A stretch of 64,000 bases of DNA from CAXXOK01 sp963663285. Lineage in GTDB: Bacteria > Bacillota > Clostridia > Christensenellales > Aristaeellaceae. Below, one piece after another: positions 37,379 to 45,570 of this stretch. The position numbers and the translations under genes were made by a program. Position 1 is the first letter of the stretch. The number at the start of each line of letters is the position of its first letter. The DNA lies in NCBI GenBank assembly GCA_963663285.2, contig CAXXNI010000002.1:1984001-2048000 (forward strand), given 5' to 3'. The notes beneath the pieces are model-generated. The model was given only the letters and a program-made list of their open reading frames with translations, made no database searches and was not told the DNA's origin.

Positions 37379-37586
37379 ATAACCGCTTATTGCAGCATAA
37401 TTACCTGATTGCCAATTCGTATTTCCAAAGGAACTTGTAAAGCAGCCATAGCTTCTTACAAGGTTGCAATGGCCGGCGTGCATGAACCCTTTCCAGCCGC
37501 GACACATGACCCTGTGGAACTCCTATGAACCCCGCCATATCATTCTGTGTCCGCTTATGTCCGGTTCGCTGCTGAATCCTTTCCAT
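37379..37586 (-). pseudogene. Remnant of an Xre/HipB-like helix-turn-helix protein
   Basis: A minus-strand frame reads RTQNDMAGFIGVPQGHVSRL, a recognisable helix-turn-helix. It then runs off; another frame, after a stop codon, continues EAMAALQVPLEIRIGNQVIM, the typical end of such antitoxin-like regulators. The gene is broken by at least one indel and a stop. Confidence 0.45.
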
Positions 37587-38316
37587 TTATGCCTGCAATC
37601 CGCTCTCCGTTTCAATATTCTCTTTGCAATATAACGCTGTTTGCCGGCATGGTTTATAAGGGGACGCTAATCTTTTTCAACATTGTAAAGTTACACAAAA
37701 GCATTTTCCCTGGCTGGGTATAAAGCAGATGATCCTTATCAGTTCATCGCCGATCCGGTTCCGCCGTTTCCACAGACCACCAGCCAGCGAATGGGCGTGT
37801 GACTTTCCTGCGCCGGTGCAGCGTTCTTCAGAAAGCTCAACTCCCTCTATGGTTACAGCCTGCTTGGCAGCACTCAAGCCACAAATAAACACCTGAGTCG
37901 GGTAGTTTCCGACTGGAGATTCCTAAAATATTTTTTTGTACATCGATAGTATATATCACAGATGATATATCATCAAACCACACCCTTTCTTTATCCTTTC
38001 TCTGCCGGATTCTTCCACGCTTCATCAGATAGCTCTCTATCTGCCTATAGCGCGCTTTTCATACGGCTGCCGGAATTGTGCTCATCCTCTTAGCATACAC
38101 ATGTATGGCTTGCTTCAGGTTATATAGAAATCTTTTGTGTAGAGCTATTTTTTATACAGAAATCAACTTATTCTATTATATGTTCCATTTGTTTATACAA
38201 CCAAAATGCTATACCAACCGTCTCGGAATACCCTTATAAGCCATCAATACCTGTGGTGTAAAAAGTTAAAGACGATCAGGAATATTCATAGCCCCTGTGA
38301 ATATCGGAAATATGAA
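37587..38316. other. Stretch without a recognisable gene
   Basis: About 730 bases of moderately AT-rich sequence. Short frames on the minus strand (37677-37892, 37837-38025) have no ribosome sites or family resemblance. It is consistent with decayed DNA next to an integration site. Confidence 0.5.
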
Positions 38317-38345
38317 TTGTATATGCATCTCTTACCTGATATAAT
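38317..38345 (+). promoter_or_regulatory. Promoter of the surface-protein gene
   Basis: TTGTAT (38317-38322) and TATAAT (38340-38345) with a 17-base spacer, 31 bases before the start codon. The leader is short and no good ribosome site is visible. Confidence 0.6.
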
Positions 38346-38376
38346 ATGGTGAGACTAAGCAAAGTGGTACGTTTTT

Positions 38377-39633
38377 ATGAAGAGTAAGTATCTCGTTTTA
38401 TTCCTGCTAATGGTTCTATTTGTATCGGTTCCATGTGCAGCCTTCGCAATTAACGCCCTGAGTATCGACGGCACTTCGTATGATAGTGCCGCTTTAAGCG
38501 GCGACCCTTCGGGAACCGGTTGGTCCTGGCAAAGTTCTGCCAATGGGGGGCAGGGCGAATTGACGCTGAGCGGTTATAACGGGGGGGCCATCGAATCGAC
38601 GGATGGCGTGCTGAACATTCACCTTGTCGGAGAAAACATTATCACGACAGACGCGCTGAAAATGCTGAATATCACAGGCGCCGATACCGGCCTGAACATC
38701 TACGGAAGCGATGCTGCAACGGATAAGCTTATCACACGCAGTAATATCGTTGTCGATAGCCTGAACCCGGTTCTATATGGTATCAGCCTTTCCATATCCA
38801 ATTCCGCCACCATCCCGTTTTCCTTCCGTAATATCAGCTATACTTTGGATATGTCGCAAGCAACAAGTACGGAATGGCTTCCCGGGATGAATTATCCTTT
38901 TTTATTCTACGGCATTTCCATTACACAAACAGTTCACAATTCGTCTATTGTTGGTATCGATATGCAAATGGATAATGCCGTACTGGAAATGAGCAACGAT
39001 AGCAGCGATGGCACTTTTCTATATGGTATGTGGGCTAACCCATACTATAGTTCCATTCAGGCTGTTTTTAACAGCTGTACCTTTAATTTATCGGATTTTT
39101 CAAGCCGTGGGTGGTACACTGGCCGGGATTATGCAATTTCGTCAAGCGCAACCTACAACAATTGCATTTTTAACATGCATACCAGTTCCAAAAGCGCTAT
39201 CGGTTTGCACGTCAGTTCTGATAATGATTTTGGTTTTGGCGTTTCCAAGTTGATACTCAATAATCCAAGCGGCGAAATTGAAACCGCGGGGTTAGCCTCC
39301 ATATACTCCCGAGGCTCCGTTTTAACGCTTGCCGTCAATGGTGCAAGCATGCAGGCATGGCAGGCGGATACTACCGAAATCACAGATCCAAAAATCATCA
39401 CTATATTTTCTGACGCATTTTATACAACTCTCTATGCAAAAACCGTAGGCGTTGCTGATGCGGTATATTTGGGTACCAACTTTAATAAGATAGCCGCGCG
39501 CATCATCTTTACCATCTTGCCATATCAGCCCCCCCAGACAGGCGATACCAGCGCTCCGGCTCTGTACGGCATACTTTTCCTGTTTGCAGCCGCAGGTATT
39601 CTGCTCTTGCGCGTGAAAATCGCACGGCGATAG
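38377..39633 (+). CDS. Secreted surface protein with sortase-like C-terminus
   Basis: About 418 residues. A signal peptide (YLVLFLLMVLFVSVPCAAFA) is followed by a Ser/Thr/Asn-rich beta-type domain with repeated strands (TLSGYNGGAIESTDGVLNIH is typical), probably a right-handed beta-helix or adhesin-like fold. The end has PPQTGDTSAPALYG, a hydrophobic segment and a basic tail (RVKIARR), the layout of a cell-wall sorting signal with a variant (L)PxTG motif. It would be anchored outside the cell. The function is unknown; adhesion is a guess. Shine-Dalgarno sequence weak or absent. Confidence 0.72.
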   Translation: MKSKYLVLFLLMVLFVSVPCAAFAINALSIDGTSYDSAALSGDPSGTGWSWQSSANGGQGELTLSGYNGGAIESTDGVLNIHLVGENIITTDALKMLNITGADTGLNIYGSDAATDKLITRSNIVVDSLNPVLYGISLSISNSATIPFSFRNISYTLDMSQATSTEWLPGMNYPFLFYGISITQTVHNSSIVGIDMQMDNAVLEMSNDSSDGTFLYGMWANPYYSSIQAVFNSCTFNLSDFSSRGWYTGRDYAISSSATYNNCIFNMHTSSKSAIGLHVSSDNDFGFGVSKLILNNPSGEIETAGLASIYSRGSVLTLAVNGASMQAWQADTTEITDPKIITIFSDAFYTTLYAKTVGVADAVYLGTNFNKIAARIIFTILPYQPPQTGDTSAPALYGILFLFAAAGILLLRVKIARR

Positions 39634-39694
39634 ACGCCCCTGTTGATAACGTATATTGGTTTATGGTTAAAACCGAATAATGTTCTTACCTTTT

Positions 39695-39720
39695 GCCTGG
39701 GGTAAACCCAGGCTATTTTA
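39695..39720 (+). terminator. Terminator after the surface-protein gene
   Basis: GCCTGGG (39695-39701) and CCCAGGC (39707-39713) followed by TATTTTA. Confidence 0.6.
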
Positions 39721-39890
39721 ATCGCCGGGAGCGTAAGGATTCATCTGCACGGTAAAAGCCAGCGGCTGCGGCAAGCGCAGTAAAAGGCTAAGCAGAATCT
39801 GCTTTACATTCCGCCCGCGTTCCATATTGCCAACCGCATAACAAAAGCCCGCTTAAACTCGATAAGTCAGGCGGACTTCCGTTATGCTTT
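39721..39890 (-). pseudogene. Remnant of a second Xre-type regulator
   Basis: A minus-strand frame ending at 39721 reads VGNMERGRNVKQILLSLLLR, like the recognition end of an Xre helix-turn-helix followed by its C-terminus. Just upstream, in another frame, SPPDLSSLSGLLL resembles the first helices. The gene is frameshifted and has no start. Confidence 0.35.
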
Positions 39891-40031
39891 TTACATGCTG
39901 TATGTTTATATAACCGCTGAACAACACTGTAACCGCAATGTTAGCAATTCATGAGGCCAACAAACACAACCAGATGTTTTTCATATTGTGTTCAGGCTTA
40001 TTGCAATACCGGGTACATAGCAAGGGGGTTT

Positions 40032-40433
40032 TTACTGTTTTCTAAAGCAGCGGGATTTGATACAAGCAAAAAGGCCTGCGCCTCCGCCAATCAGCAGAAC
40101 CTCGATTGTCCCCATCCAATGTAAGGTTTTATTCCCGTCAGATTCTGCAATAACATAAATAAAATGGTGCCCGCCCAATAAAATACAAAGTACGACTGCT
40201 ATCACCGTGAGAATTTTCGTATATTCGGTATTGCGCTTAATCAACGTGATGATTATGCCAACATCGATCCCAACATTCCACAAAGCAATTTCTGTTTGCC
40301 AGCCCTTGTTGATCCCCCATACTGAAGGGGTTTTTGCAATATCAGGAAAAAATATCTGCCAAACAAATGCGCCAACTGTCATCAATAAAAACAAAATCAG
40401 ATAAAAGAACAAGTACTTCTCTTTTTTCTCCAT
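40032..40433 (-). CDS. Small four-segment membrane protein
   Basis: About 133 residues with four hydrophobic segments (starting FFYLILFLLMTVGAFVWQIF) and a short basic C-terminus. No family is recognised. ATG 40433 follows GGAGGCG; the open frame to 40514 is less well supported. No operon partner is nearby. Confidence 0.6.
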   Translation of the reverse strand: MEKKEKYLFFYLILFLLMTVGAFVWQIFFPDIAKTPSVWGINKGWQTEIALWNVGIDVGIIITLIKRNTEYTKILTVIAVVLCILLGGHHFIYVIAESDGNKTLHWMGTIEVLLIGGGAGLFACIKSRCFRKQ

Positions 40434-40964
40434 GCTTATCGCCTCCAATTTACAATTATTTTTCATGATAATTCGCTTATGTTCTTCAATTTTCATCAAC
40501 CTTGCGTAGTCCATTTCAGAAAGTAACCCGGCTTACGAAATGAGCGTCTATTCTGTCAGTATCTTCTCTTCATTCAGTATTAGAGAATAAGCGCAGCAAC
40601 AAATAATGTCAAGCAGCCCTATTCATCCGGCAGGAAATGAGTCCCTGCGTTCCGCTCCTGCCGCAAGTTTTTGCCCCGGCACAAATTGAATATTTTCTTT
40701 ACCCCATCAACACAAAGTTCCCTTGTACAGTCTACATATTGATAAAAACCCAAATTCGCGGGGTATGCGTATACTGATAACGCACTCCCCCGCCGAGGAG
40801 TCCGGCAACATTTTCCTTCATTTTTGGAACTTCCGTGATCTTCCCGCACGGCCGAACCCGCTTTCAATCGCCATAGAAAGCCATACATAACTTTTCAATC
40901 CTGCTTAAAACTGTTTTAGGAACTGTATCCATCATGATCTGTGAACCAAAATCATATTTACCTA
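40434..40964. other. Stretch without a convincing gene
   Basis: A minus-strand frame at 40619-40888 has no recognised similarity, no ribosome site and a Cys/Arg-rich composition suggesting a shadow or decayed gene. Nothing else is recognisable until the metY promoter. Confidence 0.4.
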
Positions 40965-40993
40965 TTGACATAGTAGGTTGGTATATTTATAAT
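40962..40993 (+). promoter_or_regulatory. Consensus promoter of metY-cysK with overlapping dyad
   Basis: TTGACA (40965-40970) and TATAAT (40988-40993) match consensus exactly with a 17-base spacer. A small dyad CTAT-TGAC-ATAG (40962-40973) encloses the -35 box, a natural place for a repressor. The Rrf2 regulator downstream is the obvious candidate (inference). Confidence 0.75.
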
Positions 40994-41142
40994 CGTACTA
41001 GGAACAGAAAGGATTGTGTAGCCGTGAAAGCATATTTTCAACTCCTGCTGCGTGCTAATTTTCGTTTTGGGCGAATGTGCCGGTGTTATTTGTGGCAAAA
41101 AACACGCATTCAAGCAACGTTCAAGACGAAAGGATGGTATTC

Positions 41143-42426
41143 ATGGCATACAAATTTGAAACTTTACAGCTTCACGTAGGGCAGGAAACGCCGGATGCGG
41201 CCACAGGCGCGCGGGCGGTACCGATTTACGCGACGACATCATATGTTTTTCAGGATTCTGCGCAGGCTGCCGCACGTTTCGGGCTTACCGAGAGCGGCAA
41301 TATCTACACGCGGCTGATGAACCCCACCTCGGATGTGTTAGAAAAGCGCATCGCCGCTTTGGAAGGCGGAGCCGCCGCGCTTGCCACGGCTTCGGGTGCG
41401 GCAGCCATTACATACGCCGTGCAGAATATCGTGAAATCCGGCGATCATATCGTATCCTCCGAAACCCTGTACGGCGGAACCTATAATCTGTTTGCCAACA
41501 CACTGGCCGACTTCGGCATCCAAACCACGTTTGTAAACGGAAGCGACCCCGCAAACTTTGAAGCGGCAATCCAGCCCGACACGAAGCTGGTGTATTTGGA
41601 ATCCCTCGGGAATCCAAATGCCGACATCATCGACTTGGAAGCCGTCGCAGCCATTGCGCACCGGCACGGTATCCCCGTGATTGTTGATAACACCTTCGCC
41701 ACGCCGTTCCTATTTCGGCCGCTTGAGCATGGTGCGGACATTGTTGTTCACTCCGCCACCAAGTTTCTCGGCGGGCACGGTACGGTAATGGGCGGCGTTA
41801 TTGTGGACGGCGGTACGTTCGATTGGGCACAGAACGATAAATTCCCCGGCCTAACCGAACCCAACCCCTCCTACCATGGCATTGTATTTACAAAAGCTGC
41901 GGGCAACCTTGCCTATATCGTCAAGCTGCGTACCACGCTGCTGCGGGATACCGGCGCGGCGATCAGCCCGTTCAATTCATTCCTGCTTCTGCAAGGGTTA
42001 GAGACGCTTTCGCTGCGTGTAGAACGGCACGTCAGCAACGCGCTGAAAGTTATAACGTATCTGCACAACCATCCGCAGGTTGCACAGGTTAACCACCCGT
42101 CGCTTGCCACCGGCAGGCAAAAGGAGCTTTACGACCGGTATTACCCCCATGGCGGAGCTTCCATCTTCACCTTCGAGCTGAAAGGCACCGAGGCGCAGGC
42201 GCGCAAATTTACCGAATCCCTCCGGCTGTTCTCACTGCTGGCAAACGTAGCGGACGTCAAGTCACTGGTGATTCATCCGGCATCCACCACCCATTCACAA
42301 TTGAATACGGTCGAACTGGAGCGGGCCGGTATCCGCCCTGCAACGGTACGGCTTTCCATTGGCACCGAACACATTGACGATATTATTGCCGATCTTGCTC
42401 ATGGTTTTGAGCAAAGCAAAGAATAA
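41143..42426 (+). CDS. metY: O-acetylhomoserine sulfhydrylase
   Basis: PLP enzyme that makes homocysteine from O-acetylhomoserine and sulfide. About 427 residues, the length of the MetY branch, which is longer than cystathionine synthases. Family marks: LMNPTSDVLEKRIAALEGG, SSETLYGGTYNL, the PLP lysine in HSATKFLGGHGTVMGG, and the C-terminal HPASTTHSQL. ATG 41143 is preceded by GAAAGGATGG; an in-frame GTG at 41077 is less likely. It lies 13 bases before cysK in one operon, so sulfide is routed to both methionine and cysteine. Confidence 0.93.
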   Translation: MAYKFETLQLHVGQETPDAATGARAVPIYATTSYVFQDSAQAAARFGLTESGNIYTRLMNPTSDVLEKRIAALEGGAAALATASGAAAITYAVQNIVKSGDHIVSSETLYGGTYNLFANTLADFGIQTTFVNGSDPANFEAAIQPDTKLVYLESLGNPNADIIDLEAVAAIAHRHGIPVIVDNTFATPFLFRPLEHGADIVVHSATKFLGGHGTVMGGVIVDGGTFDWAQNDKFPGLTEPNPSYHGIVFTKAAGNLAYIVKLRTTLLRDTGAAISPFNSFLLLQGLETLSLRVERHVSNALKVITYLHNHPQVAQVNHPSLATGRQKELYDRYYPHGGASIFTFELKGTEAQARKFTESLRLFSLLANVADVKSLVIHPASTTHSQLNTVELERAGIRPATVRLSIGTEHIDDIIADLAHGFEQSKE

Positions 42427-42439
42427 GGAGGAACTACTT

Positions 42440-43372
42440 ATGTCTGGTATTCAAAAATCGATCGACCAGTTGATTGGTCATACACCGCTGCTGGAACTTA
42501 CCAATTATGAAAAAAAGAACGGTCTGGACGCGACCGTAGCCGCCAAGTTGGAATTTTTCAACCCCGGCGGTAGCGTAAAGGACAGAATCGCCAAGGCAAT
42601 GATCGACGATGCAGAAGCCAAAGGCCTGCTGAAGGCAGGTTCGGTGATTATCGAGCCTACCAGCGGCAATACGGGCATTGGGCTTTCCTCCGTTGCTGCG
42701 GCAAGAGGGTACCGCATCATCATCACTATGCCGGAAACCATGTCCATAGAGCGCCGGAAACTGATGAAAGCATACGGTGCGCAGATCGTGCTGACCGACG
42801 GTGCAAAAGGGATGAAAGGCGCTATTGAAAAAGCAGAAGAACTAGCAAAGGAAACTCCCGGTGCTTTCATCCCCGGTCAATTTGTGAATCCTGCCAATCC
42901 GGCTGTGCACCGCGCAACGACAGGCCCGGAAATCTGGGAGGGCACCGCTGGCAAGGTGGATATTTTTGTCGCAGGCGTCGGCACCGGCGGCACTATTACG
43001 GGGGTTGGCGAATATCTGAAATCGAAAAACCCTACCGTACAAATCGTCGCGGTTGAGCCGTCGGCATCGCCCGTACTCTCCGCCGGGACAGCAGGCCCGC
43101 ATAAAATACAGGGCATCGGTGCTGGGTTCATTCCGCAAACACTCAATACCGGTGTGTATGACGAGGTTATCACCGTAGAAAACGACGCTGCATTTGAAAC
43201 CAGCCGCGAACTCGGGAAAACCGATGGTCTGCTGGTAGGCATCTCGTCCGGCGCCGCGTTATTCGCTGCAACACAGCTGGCCAAGAGGCCTGAAAACAAA
43301 GGTAAGCTGATTGTTGTACTCCTTCCGGATACAGGCGAAAGATACCTTTCCACCACCTTGTTTCCCGACTGA
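42440..43372 (+). CDS. cysK: Cysteine synthase A (O-acetylserine sulfhydrylase)
   Basis: PLP enzyme that makes cysteine from O-acetylserine and sulfide. About 310 residues. The PLP lysine is in FFNPGGSVKDRIAKAM, the substrate loop is PTSGNTGIGLSSVAA, and the PLP-phosphate loop is GVGTGGTITGVGEYLK. ATG 42440 has AAGGAGG upstream. Second gene of the metY operon; two hairpins follow before the Rrf2 gene. Confidence 0.95.
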   Translation: MSGIQKSIDQLIGHTPLLELTNYEKKNGLDATVAAKLEFFNPGGSVKDRIAKAMIDDAEAKGLLKAGSVIIEPTSGNTGIGLSSVAAARGYRIIITMPETMSIERRKLMKAYGAQIVLTDGAKGMKGAIEKAEELAKETPGAFIPGQFVNPANPAVHRATTGPEIWEGTAGKVDIFVAGVGTGGTITGVGEYLKSKNPTVQIVAVEPSASPVLSAGTAGPHKIQGIGAGFIPQTLNTGVYDEVITVENDAAFETSRELGKTDGLLVGISSGAALFAATQLAKRPENKGKLIVVLLPDTGERYLSTTLFPD

Positions 43373-43389
43373 GCAAGGTCTGGGCAAAC

Positions 43390-43424
43390 AGACCCGCGGG
43401 GGATTCCCCCCGGTCTTGTTTATG
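43390..43424 (+). terminator. Terminator after cysK
   Basis: AGACC-N3-GGGGG pairs with CCCCC-N-GGTCT around an ATT loop, followed by TGTTTAT. Confidence 0.65.
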
Positions 43425-43443
43425 CTTTAATCAGCTTGTTTTC

Positions 43444-43470
43444 CGGTTGCCGCAAGGCACGGCAACCGTT
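43444..43470 (+). other. Second hairpin before the Rrf2 gene
   Basis: CGGTTGCC (43444-43451) pairs with GGCAACCG (43461-43468). It has only a short T-tract and could be an attenuator or a weak terminator. Confidence 0.4.
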
Positions 43471-43521
43471 CCGTACATTCGGAGTGTATGGTAGTTAAAA
43501 TGAAAAATGAGGGTATTGGGA

Positions 43522-43950
43522 ATGATGGTATCTACGAAAGGCCGGTACGCTTTGCGCGTGATGGTTGACCTCGCAGAGCACAATACGGGAGATTACATTC
43601 CGCTGAAAGATATTGCCAAAAGGCAGGATATATCGCAGAAATATTTAGAGAGCATCATGACGGTACTATCGAAAGCGGGTTTTGTACAGGCTCTCCATGG
43701 CAAAGGCGGGGGTTACCGGCTTAGCCGTCTGCCGGACGAATACACTGTCGGCAGTGTGCTGAAGCTTACCGAGGGTTCCCTTGCACCCGTCGCATGCCTC
43801 GCCGAAGACCATAATCGTTGCGCCCGCGCAGCCAATTGCAGAACGCTTTCCATGTGGATGGGGCTGGACAAGTTGATAGACGATTATCTGGAGGGCGTTC
43901 GCATCAGCGATTTAATGAAGGATGCCGCTTGCGGAAATTACGTTATATAA
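43522..43950 (+). CDS. Rrf2-family regulator with Fe-S-type cysteines
   Basis: About 143 residues. The winged helix starts MVSTKGRYALRVMVDLAEHN and contains QDISQKYLESIMTVLSKAGF. Three Cys near residues 92, 100 and 106 (ACLAEDHNRCARAANC) occupy the positions used by IscR/NsrR to hold an iron-sulfur cluster; B. subtilis CymR, the cysteine regulator, lacks them. Located directly after metY-cysK, it probably senses Fe-S or sulfur status and controls that operon (inference). ATG 43522 or 43525 are both possible; the upstream GAGGG is weak. Confidence 0.85.
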   Translation: MMVSTKGRYALRVMVDLAEHNTGDYIPLKDIAKRQDISQKYLESIMTVLSKAGFVQALHGKGGGYRLSRLPDEYTVGSVLKLTEGSLAPVACLAEDHNRCARAANCRTLSMWMGLDKLIDDYLEGVRISDLMKDAACGNYVI

Positions 43951-44520
43951 CTCATCCTTCATTTCATGCGCCATCACCAGCCTAAGCCCGCCGCTATGAA
44001 TCAGATCTGCGGCGGGCTTGTTTCGTTGCCGCGTGCGTTCCATATCCCCTATCTTGCAGCGATTGGTACGCCAAAGAATGTACGCCCATTCAAAAGCAAG
44101 CACGGGCGAAATCCGCTTGGGAATTGAGCTTGTCTCAATTCCTTTTTTATTTATACGGGCCAGATGCCATAACGAACACGTTTGTTCTTTTTGCCCTAAA
44201 TACGGACATAAATGACTGGTTTTGTCACAAATCATGTCGGGTGTAGATATTACCGCAGCCCAAAAGCGGTGCTATGATGCTTATGTAAGCTGCATTCTGG
44301 GCATAGGGTGCACAAAGAGCATCAGCCAACGAGGAATCATAAGGAGGTTTGCCCGGAGAAGCACCATTGCATATTGGAACCTGTGCGTGATACTATGAGC
44401 TTGACGTAATACGTAAGAGCTGTTCACGACAGTAGAATGAGTGTGTCCATCGACGTGATTCAACGCCGCTGTAACAGGCAGCTCATTTCCTATATGTATC
44501 AATGGGAAGGGGAGACTGGA
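43951..44520. other. Stretch without a recognisable gene
   Basis: About 570 bases before the AraC gene. Frames on both strands lack ribosome sites and family resemblance. AAGGGGAG at the end belongs to the next gene. No clear promoter was found. Confidence 0.45.
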
Positions 44521-45561
44521 ATGCAGATTGAAGAGTTGCGGAAAAAGCTGCGTACCATGACGCAGGCGGAGCTTGAGTGCCGGGAAAAGGCGGGGCAAAT
44601 TTCCGATCTTGGCTCTCTTGAAGCGGACTATGGCAAAGAAGCGGAAAACTACGTCTTTTTTGAGACTGGGTTAAACCGCGCACCTGTGAATATGGACGGC
44701 TATCAGGATGCTGCAAAGAACTTCGATTTTCTAAACGTCGTCGTCAGCAAGCATACCCGCTATTCCATTGTGCCGCCACACCGCCACGAGTTTGTCGAGA
44801 TGCTCTATATGCTTTCAGGAAGTGTGGATGTTGTAATCAACGGCAAGAAAATGCGCGTTGTCAGCGGCGATCTCTGCATTATGGACAGTGATGTGGTACA
44901 CAGTGTGGGCAAGACCGAAAAGAACGATTTGATGATTAACATCCTGATGCCAAAGCGCTACTTCAACACAACGTTCCTCACCACACTGATCAACGTGCAA
45001 ATCGTTACAGGTTTTCTGGGCAACATCATTTCCCAAAAAACAGCGCATGATAAATACTGGCTCGTCCACTGTGAGGGCAACGAGGACATTCGATACGCTT
45101 TTGAAAAGATTTTCTGCGAATTTCTGGAACCGACGGTAGGCAGCGCCAGTGCGATTCGCTATCACATCGGCTTGATTTTAATCGAAGGCGTGCGGCACTT
45201 TAAGGAAGAGGATGAACCCGGCAGGGAAGACAACGGAAAATCCGTAATCCCGCAGGTGCTGCAATATATCGACGAGCATTGCGTAACCTGCACACTCAAG
45301 GACACCGCCGACCACTTCGGGTACAGCGCGACCTATCTTTCCAAGAAGCTCAAACAGCGAATGGGCAAATCCTTTCAGGAACTTATCAGCGAGCAGCGGC
45401 TCAATCGGGTGGCGCTTATGCTGGTGAATACAGATACCTCGATTTTTGAAATTGCGGTCAACTGCGGGTATCAAAACATGGCTTTTTTCTATCAAAAATT
45501 CAGTCAGAAATTTGGCATGACCCCCAAGGAGTACAGAAATCAAGTGCAGGCGAACCGCTGA
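44521..45561 (+). CDS. AraC-family regulator of the rhamnoside locus
   Basis: About 346 residues. An N-terminal cupin-type sensor (~80-160, VPPHRHEFVEMLYMLSGSVD) is followed by a C-terminal double helix-turn-helix (~250-346) with TLKDTADHFGYSATYLSKKL and the typical NRVALMLVNTDTSIFEIA. It reads into the rhamnosidase gene with only a 10-base gap, which suggests it activates this locus in response to a sugar (inference). ATG 44521 is preceded by AAGGGGAGA. Confidence 0.88.
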   Translation: MQIEELRKKLRTMTQAELECREKAGQISDLGSLEADYGKEAENYVFFETGLNRAPVNMDGYQDAAKNFDFLNVVVSKHTRYSIVPPHRHEFVEMLYMLSGSVDVVINGKKMRVVSGDLCIMDSDVVHSVGKTEKNDLMINILMPKRYFNTTFLTTLINVQIVTGFLGNIISQKTAHDKYWLVHCEGNEDIRYAFEKIFCEFLEPTVGSASAIRYHIGLILIEGVRHFKEEDEPGREDNGKSVIPQVLQYIDEHCVTCTLKDTADHFGYSATYLSKKLKQRMGKSFQELISEQRLNRVALMLVNTDTSIFEIAVNCGYQNMAFFYQKFSQKFGMTPKEYRNQVQANR

Positions 45562-45570
45562 GCAAAACGC

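Noticed and set aside
40619..40888. 89-residue minus-strand frame
   Set aside because: No start signal, odd composition and no recognised similarity.
41024..41179. Short frame before metY with Cys codons (possible cysteine leader peptide)
   Set aside because: It has AAAGGA upstream but overlaps the metY start by 37 bases, has only two Cys codons, and shows no attenuator hairpin, so support is too thin.
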